53,738 nucleotides of DNA from Robiginitalea marina (GCF_024006985.1 NZ_JAMXIB010000014.1:1-53738); one strand, 5' to 3'; positions 16,156-25,163 are shown, counted from the first letter of the stretch. A program made the numbers and translations. Notes: generated from the sequence alone by a model not told the origin.

Positions 16156-16629
16156 ATGAAACGAATTTTCGCATTGCTGATTGGGGTTGCCTTATTGGGT
16201 TGCTCCGACGATGACGGCGGGTCCGGGCCCAACCCCGACCTCGACCTGGTTATCGGGACCTGGAACCTGACGGAACTGGCTATTTCCCCGGCCCAGGACA
16301 TCGATGAAGATGGGGTGCCCACCACCAATGTGGTGGAGGAACTCCCGTGTCTCTCGGCCCGGATCGAGATTCGCGCCGACAATACCTGGACCTACAGCGG
16401 GGTGGACGTGGTGGTAACCACCATAACCGGAGGGCTTTTCAAATTCTTTTGTTCGGAACAACCCCGCACGGCTGGCGGCAACTGGGACCTGCAGGGCAAC
16501 ATCGTCCGCCTGGCGGACGCCACGGGGAACCTCACCCTCTTCACTTTGGACCGCTCAGAGCTGACCCTTACCAATATCATTGGCGAAAACCTGCCCGGGT
16601 TGCAGGCAGAGGTGTATACCCGGCAATAA
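16156..16629 (+). CDS. Lipocalin-like lipoprotein
   Basis: From the ATG at 16156 the product has 157 residues. It has a lipoprotein signal ending ALLGC (Cys16), followed by an acidic linker DDDGGSGPNPD. The mature part begins DLVIGTWNLTEL, the GxW opening of the lipocalin-like family common in flavobacteria, and continues as a run of beta strands including IEIRADNTWTYSG and GNWDLQGNIVRL. Two cysteines (in LPCLSAR and FFCSEQ) may form a disulfide. It stands alone between divergent and convergent neighbours. Ligand and role are unknown; a small hydrophobic ligand is only a family-level guess. Confidence 0.8.
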   Translation: MKRIFALLIGVALLGCSDDDGGSGPNPDLDLVIGTWNLTELAISPAQDIDEDGVPTTNVVEELPCLSARIEIRADNTWTYSGVDVVVTTITGGLFKFFCSEQPRTAGGNWDLQGNIVRLADATGNLTLFTLDRSELTLTNIIGENLPGLQAEVYTRQ

Positions 16630-16653
16630 CCCCCACGTTTTCCCCGGGGTTAT
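16626..16653. terminator. Possible hairpin between convergent genes
   Basis: ATAACCCC at 16626-16633 pairs perfectly with GGGGTTAT at 16646-16653, around a 12-base loop. It overlaps the stop codon of the lipocalin-like gene and lies just after the stop of the convergent TonB receptor gene, so it could serve both. There is no strong T-run, which lowers confidence. Confidence 0.35.
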
Positions 16654-16658
16654 CCCAA

Positions 16659-19133
16659 TTACAGTTTTACCTGGAGGGTGGTGTAAAAGGTCCGCGGTTC
16701 TGCCGGGATAATGCCGGGCCCGGGGTATCCGGTGGCCCTGCGGGTAAAGTAGCTATTGTCCAGCAGGTTGTTGATGCCGGCTTCCAACCTGAATTTCCCG
16801 AAAGCATAGGAAAAGGAAAGGTCGAGGATATCATAGGCCGGGATGGTCCCCTCGATGCCCCGCTGGTTGTCTTCCGGGTCCCTGGGGGCGTTGGTAGCAT
16901 CGGTAAATTGCTCCGAGAGGTATGTATACTGCAGGCTTCCCAGTAGGTTTCCATAGCCGAAGCGCAGGCCGGTCTTCAGGTTCACCGAGGGGATAAACTC
17001 CACCTGGTTGCCTTCCACGTTGTTCTGGCTCGACTCGGTGTAGCGGGAATCAGTGAGGGCGAGGTTCAGGAACGCGTTCAGGCGCACCCGTTCATTTCCG
17101 GGGAACAGGAGGGGGGCGGCGTCGAGGTCGCCAAAGCCTTCCAACCCGTAGATTACCGCGGTACCGATATTGCCGCGAAAGCGCACTACCCGCCCGGTTT
17201 CCACTTCCTCCCCCGAGGCATTCGTCCGGGTTTCATTGCGGAGGATTTCCCCCAGGCGGTCATCGTATAACAGCCCAAACACGCTGAGGTCATACGAAAA
17301 GAACTCCCTGAGCCGCCCCCGGATGCCCAGGTCTGCCGTGAAACCATTTTCATCGGAAATATCCGGGTCGATCTGGAAAGTGGGGTTCACCACCCGAATA
17401 TCGTTGAAGGTGACCGAGCGGTAGTTCTGTGAAATATTGGCATAAAGCTCTGCCCGGCCCAGGGCATAGGTGCTGCCAAGGCCGAACAGGAAAAAATCGC
17501 GTTCAAAGGTGCGATTGTCTTCGATTTCTTCGTTCAGAAGGGGGTTGCCTGCCAGATCCAGCACAATATTCCGGTAGGAGCCGTCGCTCCGGGTCCGGAT
17601 GTATTCATAGCGAAATCCCGGGGTAAGGGTAAAGCGGTCCGAAAGGTTGAAAATATTCTCCCCGAATAGGGCCAGGTTCAGGTTTGGGAAGTCGAACTGC
17701 GATTGCCGCTCATAATTCGGGAACTGGTCTGAGGCAAATGTGAAGTCGGCGTTTGCCGCTGCCGTGCCCGGGCCCTGTTGCTGCTGGTTATCGGTCTGGT
17801 AATACTTGGACCCTATCAGCAATACCGCATCCCTGCCCCATGCCGTGTAGCGGTTCAGCAGACGGGCCTCCGCCGAAATGTTCTGGAACTCATCGACCAG
17901 GAGTTCCCGGGGCTCTTCAGGGTCATCCGGCTGGGAGACCCTGTTGGTCCGGAAGCCGAGGGCGCTGCGGGAGGCTTCCAGGGCAGCCACATAGAGGCTG
18001 AAATCGGTCCTGGGAGAAAACCGGTGTTCCAGCCGGGCCGATAAAAGCCTCCAGTCGACCTCAAACCAGTTCCTTGGGCGGTTGCTGAATTCCGGGTCTT
18101 CCCCGAACTGTGCGTCCGTAAGCCCTCCAGGTTGCTGGGCCAGGTAATTGAGCAGGGTAGCCTCAAAGGAAATCTTCGTGTCGGAACTGAGCTGGTACCC
18201 CACGTGGGCAAAAAGGTTCCGGCTGGAAAAATCGGAATTCGGCCGAAAGCCGCTCCCCTCTTTGTAATTGAAATACGTGTAATACGAAAATTTCCCGAGG
18301 GTGCCCGACAGGCTGTTGAAACTGGTCAGGAAATCGAAGGAGCCAAGGGTTTGGCGCGATACCCATTCGATCTTTTTGTCGGGGGCCGGCTTTTTAAAGA
18401 CAAAATTCACCAGTCCCCCGAATTGCGGCCCGTACTGCAGGGAAGCAGCGCCCCGCACCACCTGTATCTGTTCCAGGGCTTCCGCCGGGGGGGTGTAATA
18501 GCTTTCCGGGTAGCCCAGGGCATCCGCACTGATGTCATAGCCGTTCTGCCTGACATTGAAATTCGCCGTCCGGTTCGGATCCAGGCCCCGCCCCCCGATA
18601 TTCAGTTGCAGGCCGGCGTCGCCGTAGTCGAAAATATTCAGGCCCACCACCTGGTTATACACCTGCCGCGGGTTGTTGGCGGCCAGGTTGCCCGTAAGGT
18701 TGTCGACTAAAATGACCTCGCTCTTTTTGCCTGCAAACAGGGCCGTCCCTTCCACCTTTTTCAGCCGCTGCAGGGCGAAGCGCTGTTCCCGTTGCTGGCT
18801 CAGCACCACTTCTGACAATTCCATACTCAGGTACTGCAAGCCCACAGCGAGTTCGCGGTTTTCCCGGAGTTCCACCCGGGATTCATAGACCTGGTATTCA
18901 AAGGCGAACACCACCAGGGTATATGTCCCCGAAGCGAGGCCGTCGAAGCGGAAACGCCCCTGGCTGTCGGCTGCGGTCTGCACCCCGGGTTCTTTCAGGT
19001 AGGCTTCCGCCCCCGCAAGGGGCTGGCCCTGGGGGTTGGTGACCTTTCCTGTAAGGCTCAGCTGGGCAGAGGCCCCGAAGCCGGAGAAAAGCAGAAATAA
19101 AATGTACAGTACTCTAAATGCCTTTGATCTCAT
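16659..19133 (-). CDS. TonB-dependent outer-membrane receptor (FecA-like, probable ferric-complex uptake)
   Basis: The ATG at 19133 gives 824 residues with a signal peptide ending GFGASAQ. Residues about 26-105 form a carboxypeptidase-regulatory-like domain (GKVTNPQGQPLAGAEAYLKE) usual in Bacteroidota receptors. The plug follows at about 115-260 (LNIGGRGLDPNRTANFNVRQ, QIQVVRGAASLQYGPQFGGL), then a 22-strand-type barrel ending RTFYTTLQVKL. The plug resembles ferric citrate receptors (FecA/Fiu-like). The gene start overlaps the end of the HTTM gene by 20 bases, so it is the last gene of an operon with imelysin and DUF4856 lipoproteins, a set linked to iron supply. Uptake of a ferric complex is therefore likely, but the ligand is inferred. 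Confidence 0.9.
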   Translation of the reverse strand: MRSKAFRVLYILFLLFSGFGASAQLSLTGKVTNPQGQPLAGAEAYLKEPGVQTAADSQGRFRFDGLASGTYTLVVFAFEYQVYESRVELRENRELAVGLQYLSMELSEVVLSQQREQRFALQRLKKVEGTALFAGKKSEVILVDNLTGNLAANNPRQVYNQVVGLNIFDYGDAGLQLNIGGRGLDPNRTANFNVRQNGYDISADALGYPESYYTPPAEALEQIQVVRGAASLQYGPQFGGLVNFVFKKPAPDKKIEWVSRQTLGSFDFLTSFNSLSGTLGKFSYYTYFNYKEGSGFRPNSDFSSRNLFAHVGYQLSSDTKISFEATLLNYLAQQPGGLTDAQFGEDPEFSNRPRNWFEVDWRLLSARLEHRFSPRTDFSLYVAALEASRSALGFRTNRVSQPDDPEEPRELLVDEFQNISAEARLLNRYTAWGRDAVLLIGSKYYQTDNQQQQGPGTAAANADFTFASDQFPNYERQSQFDFPNLNLALFGENIFNLSDRFTLTPGFRYEYIRTRSDGSYRNIVLDLAGNPLLNEEIEDNRTFERDFFLFGLGSTYALGRAELYANISQNYRSVTFNDIRVVNPTFQIDPDISDENGFTADLGIRGRLREFFSYDLSVFGLLYDDRLGEILRNETRTNASGEEVETGRVVRFRGNIGTAVIYGLEGFGDLDAAPLLFPGNERVRLNAFLNLALTDSRYTESSQNNVEGNQVEFIPSVNLKTGLRFGYGNLLGSLQYTYLSEQFTDATNAPRDPEDNQRGIEGTIPAYDILDLSFSYAFGKFRLEAGINNLLDNSYFTRRATGYPGPGIIPAEPRTFYTTLQVKL

Positions 19134-20481
19134 CGTCAAATTTCAAAATCCATGTTTTGTGACGCAGGGATTCGCGCTCAGCAGCCAGATCCACCCCGGG
19201 GTCGATGTAAGGCCGGCTTAACCTGCCGTTCAGGGCCACATAGCTCTCCACGTAAACCGATACCTCCCGGTGGCCCTGGGCCTCAAAATGCTTTTTGAGG
19301 AAGTGGGCGTATTCCAGGATGAAATCGGGCTGGAAGCCCATCTGCTTTTCCTGGAAAGGGGTCAGGAAGTCGGTGTTGTCTACATAAAACCAGCGGCCGC
19401 TCTGCCCATCGACCACTTTAAACTGGGCATAGCCCGATTTTTCCATCAGCATCACCCGCCACGAGAAGCGATAGCCTTCCTCCGTCCAGAAGAGTTCCCC
19501 GGGGTACAACAGGTACCTCCAGGGGAACAGGAGCTGGAAGGCGAAAAATATGCCGAGGACCCCGAGGCAGAGCCTGCGGGAAAACACCGGTTCCAGCCTG
19601 AATGCCTTCCCGTTGTTGAAGCGCGAAGCGTCTATCCGCAGCAGGCGGGTGAAAAACCCAAGGATGCGGTGGTGTATCCCGGCCTCAAAAAAGATCAGGG
19701 CACTAACAATCATGATATACGGGAACATGCCGATGGGAAACAGGATACGGGTAAGGGCGTGGAAGACGACCACCAGGGCAAAGGCAAACCACCGCGTGGG
19801 TTTGTAAAGCAACAGGAACGGGATGCTCAGGTCGTAGAGGGCACCTGCCCAGCTAAAGCCATAGTGCACCCATTCATAACCCATTAGCGGGCCGATCAGG
19901 GGGGCATCGTATTTGGAAGGTAGCCATATTTTGAGGGGCATGGCGTGCACCAGCCAATCGGAATTCAGCTTGGCCAGCCCGGCGTAAAAATACACGATCC
20001 CCAAAAGCAGCTTCACCGCATCCACGCTCCAGGCCGGTACCTGCTGGAAGCGCCGGGCCGGGTCCTTCCAGGCATCCAGGGAATAATAGGCGTTGGCCGG
20101 GAGGAAGATCATCAGGAAGGAAAGGAGGCTGATGAAATAGTAGTGGTTCAGGTACGTGGTTTTGTCCATCAGCTCGATGTAGGTGAAGGACAGGAAAAAC
20201 ACAAGGATGGCCCAGCGGTATTTGTAGCCGAGGGCCACCATCAGGGCGGCCACCCCGCAGGTGATAAACAGCAAATAGGTCCAGGGCCCCAGGGGCTTTA
20301 CCCATCCAAACCCGTAGTAGGAAAAATGGAATTTGGGTTCGAGGTAGAGCTTTTCGATCCAGCCGTAGGCCCAGAAACGCACGATGCTGATGGCCATCAT
20401 CAACCCGAAGAAGATGCGAAAGACCGCCAAAGGGGCGGCCTCCGTGGTGCGCTTCAGGTATGTCGTAAGGCCGGGTGCCAT
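19114..20481 (-). CDS. HTTM domain membrane protein (vitamin K-dependent gamma-carboxylase homologue)
   Basis: The product has 455 residues. Residues about 15-300 hold several membrane helices with the HTTM signature YFYAGLAKLNSDWLVHAMPL and FWAYGWIEKLYLEPKFHFSY near the start, shared with animal gamma-glutamyl carboxylase. The C-terminal part (about 320-455) is a soluble beta-rich domain (EGYRFSWRVMLMEKSGYAQF) also seen in bacterial homologues. Its ATG follows the stop codon of the imelysin gene with no base between them, and its end overlaps the TonB receptor start, so translation is tightly coupled to both. Bacterial HTTM proteins have no settled function; a catalytic role in the iron operon cannot be shown. 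Confidence 0.9.
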   Translation of the reverse strand: MAPGLTTYLKRTTEAAPLAVFRIFFGLMMAISIVRFWAYGWIEKLYLEPKFHFSYYGFGWVKPLGPWTYLLFITCGVAALMVALGYKYRWAILVFFLSFTYIELMDKTTYLNHYYFISLLSFLMIFLPANAYYSLDAWKDPARRFQQVPAWSVDAVKLLLGIVYFYAGLAKLNSDWLVHAMPLKIWLPSKYDAPLIGPLMGYEWVHYGFSWAGALYDLSIPFLLLYKPTRWFAFALVVVFHALTRILFPIGMFPYIMIVSALIFFEAGIHHRILGFFTRLLRIDASRFNNGKAFRLEPVFSRRLCLGVLGIFFAFQLLFPWRYLLYPGELFWTEEGYRFSWRVMLMEKSGYAQFKVVDGQSGRWFYVDNTDFLTPFQEKQMGFQPDFILEYAHFLKKHFEAQGHREVSVYVESYVALNGRLSRPYIDPGVDLAAERESLRHKTWILKFDDEIKGI

Positions 20482-21627
20482 TTAGTCGCCATCGGCGTCC
20501 ACAAAGTCGATGGCGATGCTCATGGCCGATACCATATCGACTTTTAACAGGGGAACGACCCGTTGCACCTCGTCATAGGCCATCAACATATCCGTTGGCG
20601 GGGTATTTTCCTCGATTTCCGTTTTGAAGGCCTGCAGGGCGGTCACCATGTCCCGCGCGGTATCGAACTGGTCATTGATGACCACATCCAGGGCCACCCC
20701 GTTTTTGACTGTGTTCAGGGCCCGTAGGTAAGAGGCCAGGCTCTCGCCCTGCTGGGTGGAACCCACATGCCGGCCATTGAAAAAATCCTGAACGGCGTCC
20801 AGGCCTTCCAGGAAGAGGAGGTTCCCGATACCCGGGCTGTAAAAAGCTTCCAGGGTCTGGGGGGCCGGGGTACCCGTAAACACCCCCAGGGGAATGCCCA
20901 TCTTTCCGGCCCTCAGGAATTTCTCGTAATAGAAGATATAATCGTTTACAAACCGGTCGGTGGACGCCGTTGCCGAGGCCCCGTCACTCGCCACAAACGT
21001 ATCCCGGAATCCGCCCTTCCAGGCATCCGAAACCGCGCGAACGCGGGTATCGATATCCGCCAAAATGTCCTCCACGTACTGGGCGTAGTTAGGGGTGGAG
21101 GAAAACGCCGCCAGGATTTCGGCATCGGTGGCGCCCAGGCCGTTGAGCAAATAGTCCAGGGCCGGGAAACCCTTGGCGTCCCGGTTGGAGGGGAGGTTAA
21201 AGTCATAGGTGCCGCTGGAAACATGGCTTTCGATCAGGGCCACGTCGGCCGGGTAGGTGTTGACATTAAGCCTCAGCCCGTCCTGTTCGGCCGGCCCGAT
21301 CTCGAACATGGAAACGCGCTGCCATTCCAGGTAAGCCTGCAGCCAGGATGCCCTCAGGGCTTCCAGCCCGGCCTGGTCCGGGGTGGTCCGGAAACTTTCG
21401 AAGGAAGCCTGAAGGGCATCCAGGTCCCCCAGGAAGGCCTCATACGCCGGGATAATGATATTGTCGGCCCAGTTCTCCAGCATGGCGCCCCGGTCAAAGG
21501 TGACCCCATTGCCCCCGCCCCCGTTGTTTCCGCCGTCAGTTGGCGGGTTGGGGTCATCTGAGCCATCTGAACTGCAGGCCCAAAGGAGGCCTGCCGTAAG
21601 TACAAAAAGATACCAGAATCGTTTCAT
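20482..21627 (-). CDS. Imelysin-family lipoprotein (probable iron-uptake accessory protein)
   Basis: The ATG at 21627 gives 381 residues with a lipoprotein signal ending LLWAC (Cys18); an upstream in-frame extension lacks a signal and was not chosen. After a low-complexity linker of Pro, Gly and Asn the mature part is all-helical in the imelysin/EfeO-like manner, with two helical bundles. The family motif appears as GFPALDYLLNG in place of the GxHxxE type, and a second conserved stretch is IDTRVRAVSDAWKGGF. It stands between the DUF4856 lipoprotein and the HTTM protein in the operon. Imelysins are iron-regulated, and peptidase activity is no longer believed to be general; here it most likely binds or passes iron at the outer membrane. 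Confidence 0.88.
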   Translation of the reverse strand: MKRFWYLFVLTAGLLWACSSDGSDDPNPPTDGGNNGGGGNGVTFDRGAMLENWADNIIIPAYEAFLGDLDALQASFESFRTTPDQAGLEALRASWLQAYLEWQRVSMFEIGPAEQDGLRLNVNTYPADVALIESHVSSGTYDFNLPSNRDAKGFPALDYLLNGLGATDAEILAAFSSTPNYAQYVEDILADIDTRVRAVSDAWKGGFRDTFVASDGASATASTDRFVNDYIFYYEKFLRAGKMGIPLGVFTGTPAPQTLEAFYSPGIGNLLFLEGLDAVQDFFNGRHVGSTQQGESLASYLRALNTVKNGVALDVVINDQFDTARDMVTALQAFKTEIEENTPPTDMLMAYDEVQRVVPLLKVDMVSAMSIAIDFVDADGD

Positions 21628-21721
21628 GCAAGTTTTATTTTGCTCGTGCAATAATAGGTAAAGTTTGGCAAAATGAAGGCAGCCCCCCGGCCGGAAACCG
21701 GCTGCCACATCCCTTCGGCAA

Positions 21722-22939
21722 TCAGCTTCCCGCCTGTGCTATGGTAAATTCGAAGCGCCCGGCTATGGCTGCAGAAAGCGCATCCAGGGTGGCGGGGGTT
21801 ACATCCCACAGGCCGTTCGGGCCGTCATCCAGCAAATCTGCCAGGAAGCCGTCCACTTCTGCCTTGTTGAAATAGGGTACATTGGAGTTCGGCCGGCGGG
21901 TAAACTGCAGGCTGTATATAAACCCGTATCCCTCGGAAAGGTCGTGGAAGGCACCCCCAAAATCGGGGGTGGGTTGCTGCAGGGCGAGTTTGGCCTGCTC
22001 CAGGTAATAGACGGCCCGGATGCCCACAATTTCGGAGATGAGTTTCCGCAAGATTTCGGCCTGGGCATCCCTGACCTCATAGTCCCCTGCTACAATCGCA
22101 GCACGGCCCACTTTGAAAGCCTCAAAGATCGCTTCCGTAATCCCGGCAAAATCAGGATCGCCTTCTGTCCTGCCGATATATTTATTGAGGAAGCTGTCAT
22201 CGAGGCCAATCGTCGGCCTGGGGTCTGCCAGGTCCTGGGCGGTACCGAAAGCGTATCCGTAGGCCTCGTCCCAGTCGTGCTCCATGGCGGTATAGTTCCT
22301 CCCCGCTTCAGGGACTTTGTTGTCATTATCGTCCCGCTGGGTGCCCGCATCGATAAAATTGGCGCTGACGTAATTATTCAGGATCTGGTCGACCATAAGG
22401 GCCCCGATCAGGCTTTTGTTGAACAACTGGTCCATTTCCAGGCCCCGTCCGTCGACATAGCGGGTAGCGGTACCATCGGCGATCTGGCCGGCCACCCCCG
22501 GGGCAGCGGCGCTGTTCCAGTTCGGGAAGACCTCGTTGACCTGGATATCGATCCAGGACTCAAAATCTGCCCGGATCAGCGCTTGGTTGGTGGCATTGGA
22601 AGAAAAATAGTCGAAAGAGGCGGCGGTTTTGCTCCGTACATTATTGGCGGAAGCATTCAGGGCCGGATCGGAAAAATCGGGATTCCCCTCCTGGTGGGCA
22701 TACATATCCTTTAACATTTGCGCCGTGGAGGACGGATCCATCATTTTATCGATGATTTCTTCCGCCATCAGGATTCGGGTGGTCTGCCCGCTGAAGCTTA
22801 CCGTGCTCTCCCCGTCGCGCTGGAAAACATAGGTAGCAGGGATTTCGATACCATTTTCAAAAGGATCATCTTCGTTGTCGTCGGAGCACCCGGTCAGGAA
22901 GGTCAGGATCAAAGCAGGAAACAATAAAAACCGCTTCAT
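21722..22939 (-). CDS. DUF4856 lipoprotein of an iron-linked operon
   Basis: The product has 405 residues with a lipoprotein signal ending FLTGC (Cys18) and an acidic linker. The mature part is helical and opens with TYVFQRDGESTVSFSGQTTR, the usual beginning of DUF4856 proteins, and contains EHDWDEAYGYAFG, which resembles the helical core of imelysins. DUF4856 genes are often found directly before imelysin genes in Flavobacteriia, as here (94 bases between them). It is the first gene of the DUF4856 - imelysin - HTTM - TonB receptor operon, downstream of the putative metal-responsive site at 22945-23035. It probably serves iron or heme handling at the surface; no catalytic residues are recognised. 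Confidence 0.85.
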   Translation of the reverse strand: MKRFLLFPALILTFLTGCSDDNEDDPFENGIEIPATYVFQRDGESTVSFSGQTTRILMAEEIIDKMMDPSSTAQMLKDMYAHQEGNPDFSDPALNASANNVRSKTAASFDYFSSNATNQALIRADFESWIDIQVNEVFPNWNSAAAPGVAGQIADGTATRYVDGRGLEMDQLFNKSLIGALMVDQILNNYVSANFIDAGTQRDDNDNKVPEAGRNYTAMEHDWDEAYGYAFGTAQDLADPRPTIGLDDSFLNKYIGRTEGDPDFAGITEAIFEAFKVGRAAIVAGDYEVRDAQAEILRKLISEIVGIRAVYYLEQAKLALQQPTPDFGGAFHDLSEGYGFIYSLQFTRRPNSNVPYFNKAEVDGFLADLLDDGPNGLWDVTPATLDALSAAIAGRFEFTIAQAGS

Positions 22940-22944
22940 TTCTT

Positions 22945-23035
22945 TGTTTATTTAGATTGGTTAAATATTATGAGGCGAAAATAGCAAAGCATCCGCTCTT
23001 CAGCAAGCTTTGTTTATAATAAATCTAAATAAACA
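22945..23035. promoter_or_regulatory. Long inverted repeat, candidate metalloregulator site of the iron operon
   Basis: TGTTTATTTAGATT at 22945-22958 has its exact reverse complement AATCTAAATAAACA at 23022-23035. Each arm also sits in a local palindrome: ATTTA-7 bases-TAAAT at 22950-22966 and TGTTTAT-11 bases-ATAAACA at 23011-23035. The nearer arm begins 6 bases upstream of the DUF4856 start codon, a good place for a repressor. TTTAGATT/AATCTAAA half sites resemble iron-dependent (Fur/DtxR-type) operators reported in Bacteroidota, but the assignment is from memory and context. Confidence 0.5.
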
Positions 23036-23163
23036 GAAGGTTTAACACTAGGCGGTGGGGGTAGCTTCTTCCAGCCTCTGAAAAGGAGGCGGAAATCCCC
23101 AGGGCATCCAAGAAGCCCGGCTGCCCCATGGGAGGGGCTAAAGAAAGCTGTATCGAACTGAAG

Positions 23164-23439
23164 CTAAACGAGTTCTGCGCTCAGGCCGGCCTCCAGCAGG
23201 CGGGTGCACCTGGGCTTCAGGTCGTCTAACTCCCCGGTCTTTACGGTGCACTTACCATTGTAATGGACAATCAGCGAGCATTGCTCAGCCTGCTCGGGGG
23301 TATGTTCGCACACCTCGATCAGGGTCTGGATGACGTGGTCAAACGTATTCACCTCGTCATTGAAGAGCACAATTTCGTGGAGGTCCTTTTCCTTCTGGTC
23401 GACCAGAAGGGATTCCTGTAAACGTTCCTTCGCACTCAT
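23164..23439 (-). CDS. clpS: ATP-dependent Clp protease adaptor ClpS
   Basis: From the ATG at 23439 the protein has 91 residues; a longer frame upstream adds residues not seen in ClpS. It contains the N-degron pocket motif HEIVLFNDEVNTFDHVIQTL, matching the family's VVLxNDDxxTMDFV block, and later a helix EQAEQCSLIVHYNGKCTVKTG in place of the usual A...H.xG.A. ClpS delivers N-end-rule substrates to ClpAP in the cytoplasm. It lies 110 bases downstream of prmA on the same strand. The Bacteroidota form lacks much of the flexible N-terminal tail, as here. Confidence 0.92.
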   Translation of the reverse strand: MSAKERLQESLLVDQKEKDLHEIVLFNDEVNTFDHVIQTLIEVCEHTPEQAEQCSLIVHYNGKCTVKTGELDDLKPRCTRLLEAGLSAELV

Positions 23440-23456
23440 GGTCAATGGCTTTGGTA

Positions 23457-23464
23457 CGAATATA
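23457..23464 (-). promoter_or_regulatory. Candidate -7 box for clpS
   Basis: On the minus strand this reads TATATTCG, one base off TAnnTTTG, 17 bases before the ATG at 23439. It supports that start and a separate clpS transcript with a very short leader. Confidence 0.35.
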
Positions 23465-23549
23465 GTAATTTTTTTTTCCCAGCATGCCAAATCTCAAAAG
23501 GCGGTGATACGCCCGCAGCTTCGCATCTGCAAACCCCGGCCAGGGCCCT

Positions 23550-24410
23550 TCAGCCCTTTTCAAAGAGAGCAGCTGTCCAGGCCTCCCTTTCCCTGAACTC
23601 CAGGTAATGGAGCCCCACCGCCTGCGCCGCCTCCCGGAGGTCGGGCAGGTCGGCCCTGTAGAATCCGCTGAGCAGCACCTGCCCCCCAGGGGCCAGGGCC
23701 CCGGCATAGGCCGGCAGGTCGGCAAGGAGGATATTCTTATTGATATTGGCCAGCACTACATCGAATTGCCGCCCCGCCAGAAGGCCGGCATCGCCCTGCA
23801 GGACTTCGACCTGAGGCTGCCCGTTGCGCAGGATGTTTTCCCGGCAATTTTCAAAGGCCCACGGATCGATGTCGATGGCCGTCACCCGGGAAGCCCCGCG
23901 CATGGCCGCCAGGATGGCCAGCACCCCGGTGCCCGAACCCATGTCGACCACCTCCTTTCCCTGAAGGTCCAGATCCAGAAGGTAGTCCAGCATCAGCCAG
24001 GTGGTCTGGTGGTGGCCGGTGCCAAAGCTCATTTTGGGGGCAATCTCAATCTCGTATGGGATCCCCGCCACCTTCGGGTGAAAGGGGGCCCGCACCCGGC
24101 ATCGTTCCCCGACCTCTATGGGTTCATACTCCCGTTCCCAGACGGCGTTCCAGTTTTCGGGTTCTATGGGCTCAATGGTATAGCCGACCTTCCAGGCAGG
24201 GCTTGCCAGGTAGGGTAAATCCAGAAAATCCGCTTCCTTCCATAAAGGTTCCCTGATATAGGCATTGAGGCCCGTTTCCGTTTCCTCAAAGCTCTCAAAA
24301 CCCAGTTCGGAAAGCGCTGCGATGAAAATCTCCGAAGCGGGCTGCACCGGATCCAATTCCAGGGTACACCGGAGATAGCGTATGGAGTCGGGGGCGTTAC
24401 CGGAAGGCAT
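23550..24410 (-). CDS. prmA: Ribosomal protein L11 methyltransferase PrmA
   Basis: The ATG at 24410 gives 286 residues and overlaps the end of tpiA by 14 bases, so the two are translationally linked. The N-terminal third is the substrate-binding domain (RYLRCTLELDPVQPASEIF, then PENWNAVWEREYEPIEVGE). The C-terminal part is a class I SAM methyltransferase with motif I VDMGSGTGVLAILA, motif II VTAIDIDPWAFEN and the PrmA-specific FDVVLANINKNILL. It should trimethylate L11 of the large ribosomal subunit. Family length and all key motifs are intact. Confidence 0.95.
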   Translation of the reverse strand: MPSGNAPDSIRYLRCTLELDPVQPASEIFIAALSELGFESFEETETGLNAYIREPLWKEADFLDLPYLASPAWKVGYTIEPIEPENWNAVWEREYEPIEVGERCRVRAPFHPKVAGIPYEIEIAPKMSFGTGHHQTTWLMLDYLLDLDLQGKEVVDMGSGTGVLAILAAMRGASRVTAIDIDPWAFENCRENILRNGQPQVEVLQGDAGLLAGRQFDVVLANINKNILLADLPAYAGALAPGGQVLLSGFYRADLPDLREAAQAVGLHYLEFREREAWTAALFEKG

Positions 24411-25149
24411 TGACGATGGCCAGGAAATCGGTTGCAACCAGGGAAGCCCCGCCGATCAGCCCCCCGTCTACATCGGGCTTGGAGAAGATCTCGGCAGCAT
24501 TGCCGGGTTTTACGCTGCCCCCATACAGGATGGACACCGCATCGGCCACAGGCCGGGAATAGGCCCCGGCCACCTGCTCCCTTATAAACGCATGCATTTC
24601 CTGCGCCTGCTCCGGGGAGGCGGTTTCCCCGGTGCCAATGGCCCAGACCGGCTCATAGGCCAGGATGAGCTGCCTCCAGGCGCCTTCCGGCAAAGCAAAG
24701 AGGGCATTGCGGAGCTGGCGTTGGACCACTTCAAAGTGCCGCCCTTCATACCGGTCGGGCAATTCTTCCCCGAAACAAAAGATCACCTTCATCCCCTTTT
24801 CTACTGCCTTTGCCACTTTTTTGGCCAACATGCCGTCGTCTTCCCCAAAATAGGCCCGGCGTTCGGAGTGGCCGAGGATGACCGTTTTTACACCAATGCT
24901 CACCAACATATCTGCAGAGATCTCCCCGGTGAAAGCCCCGCTGTCGGCATAATGCATGTTCTGGGCCACCACCTCCACGGGCAGGCCCTGCAACTGGCTC
25001 AATGCCTGGGGGAGGTTTACAAAGGGGGGAGCTACCATTACGGCGGCGCTGGTTTGCGGCAACTGGGAGATAAGCTCTTGCAAAAGGGTTTGGGTCTGCC
25101 CTGCGTTGAGGTTCATTTTCCAGTTTCCGGCTACGATTTTCGTTCTCAT
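24397..25149 (-). CDS. tpiA: Triosephosphate isomerase
   Basis: The 250-residue TIM barrel has every hallmark: Asn9 and Lys11 in VAGNWKMN, catalytic His94 in VILGHSERR, catalytic base Glu166 in LAYEPVWAIGTG with loop 6 just after it, and the phosphate-binding YGGSVKPGNA near the end. It interconverts dihydroxyacetone phosphate and glyceraldehyde 3-phosphate in the cytoplasm. It follows the DoxX-family gene by 14 bases and overlaps prmA, so it is part of a conserved DUF1599 - DoxX - tpiA - prmA string. Confidence 0.98.
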   Translation of the reverse strand: MRTKIVAGNWKMNLNAGQTQTLLQELISQLPQTSAAVMVAPPFVNLPQALSQLQGLPVEVVAQNMHYADSGAFTGEISADMLVSIGVKTVILGHSERRAYFGEDDGMLAKKVAKAVEKGMKVIFCFGEELPDRYEGRHFEVVQRQLRNALFALPEGAWRQLILAYEPVWAIGTGETASPEQAQEMHAFIREQVAGAYSRPVADAVSILYGGSVKPGNAAEIFSKPDVDGGLIGGASLVATDFLAIVNAFR

Positions 25150-25163
25150 GTTTTCTGGGTTTT

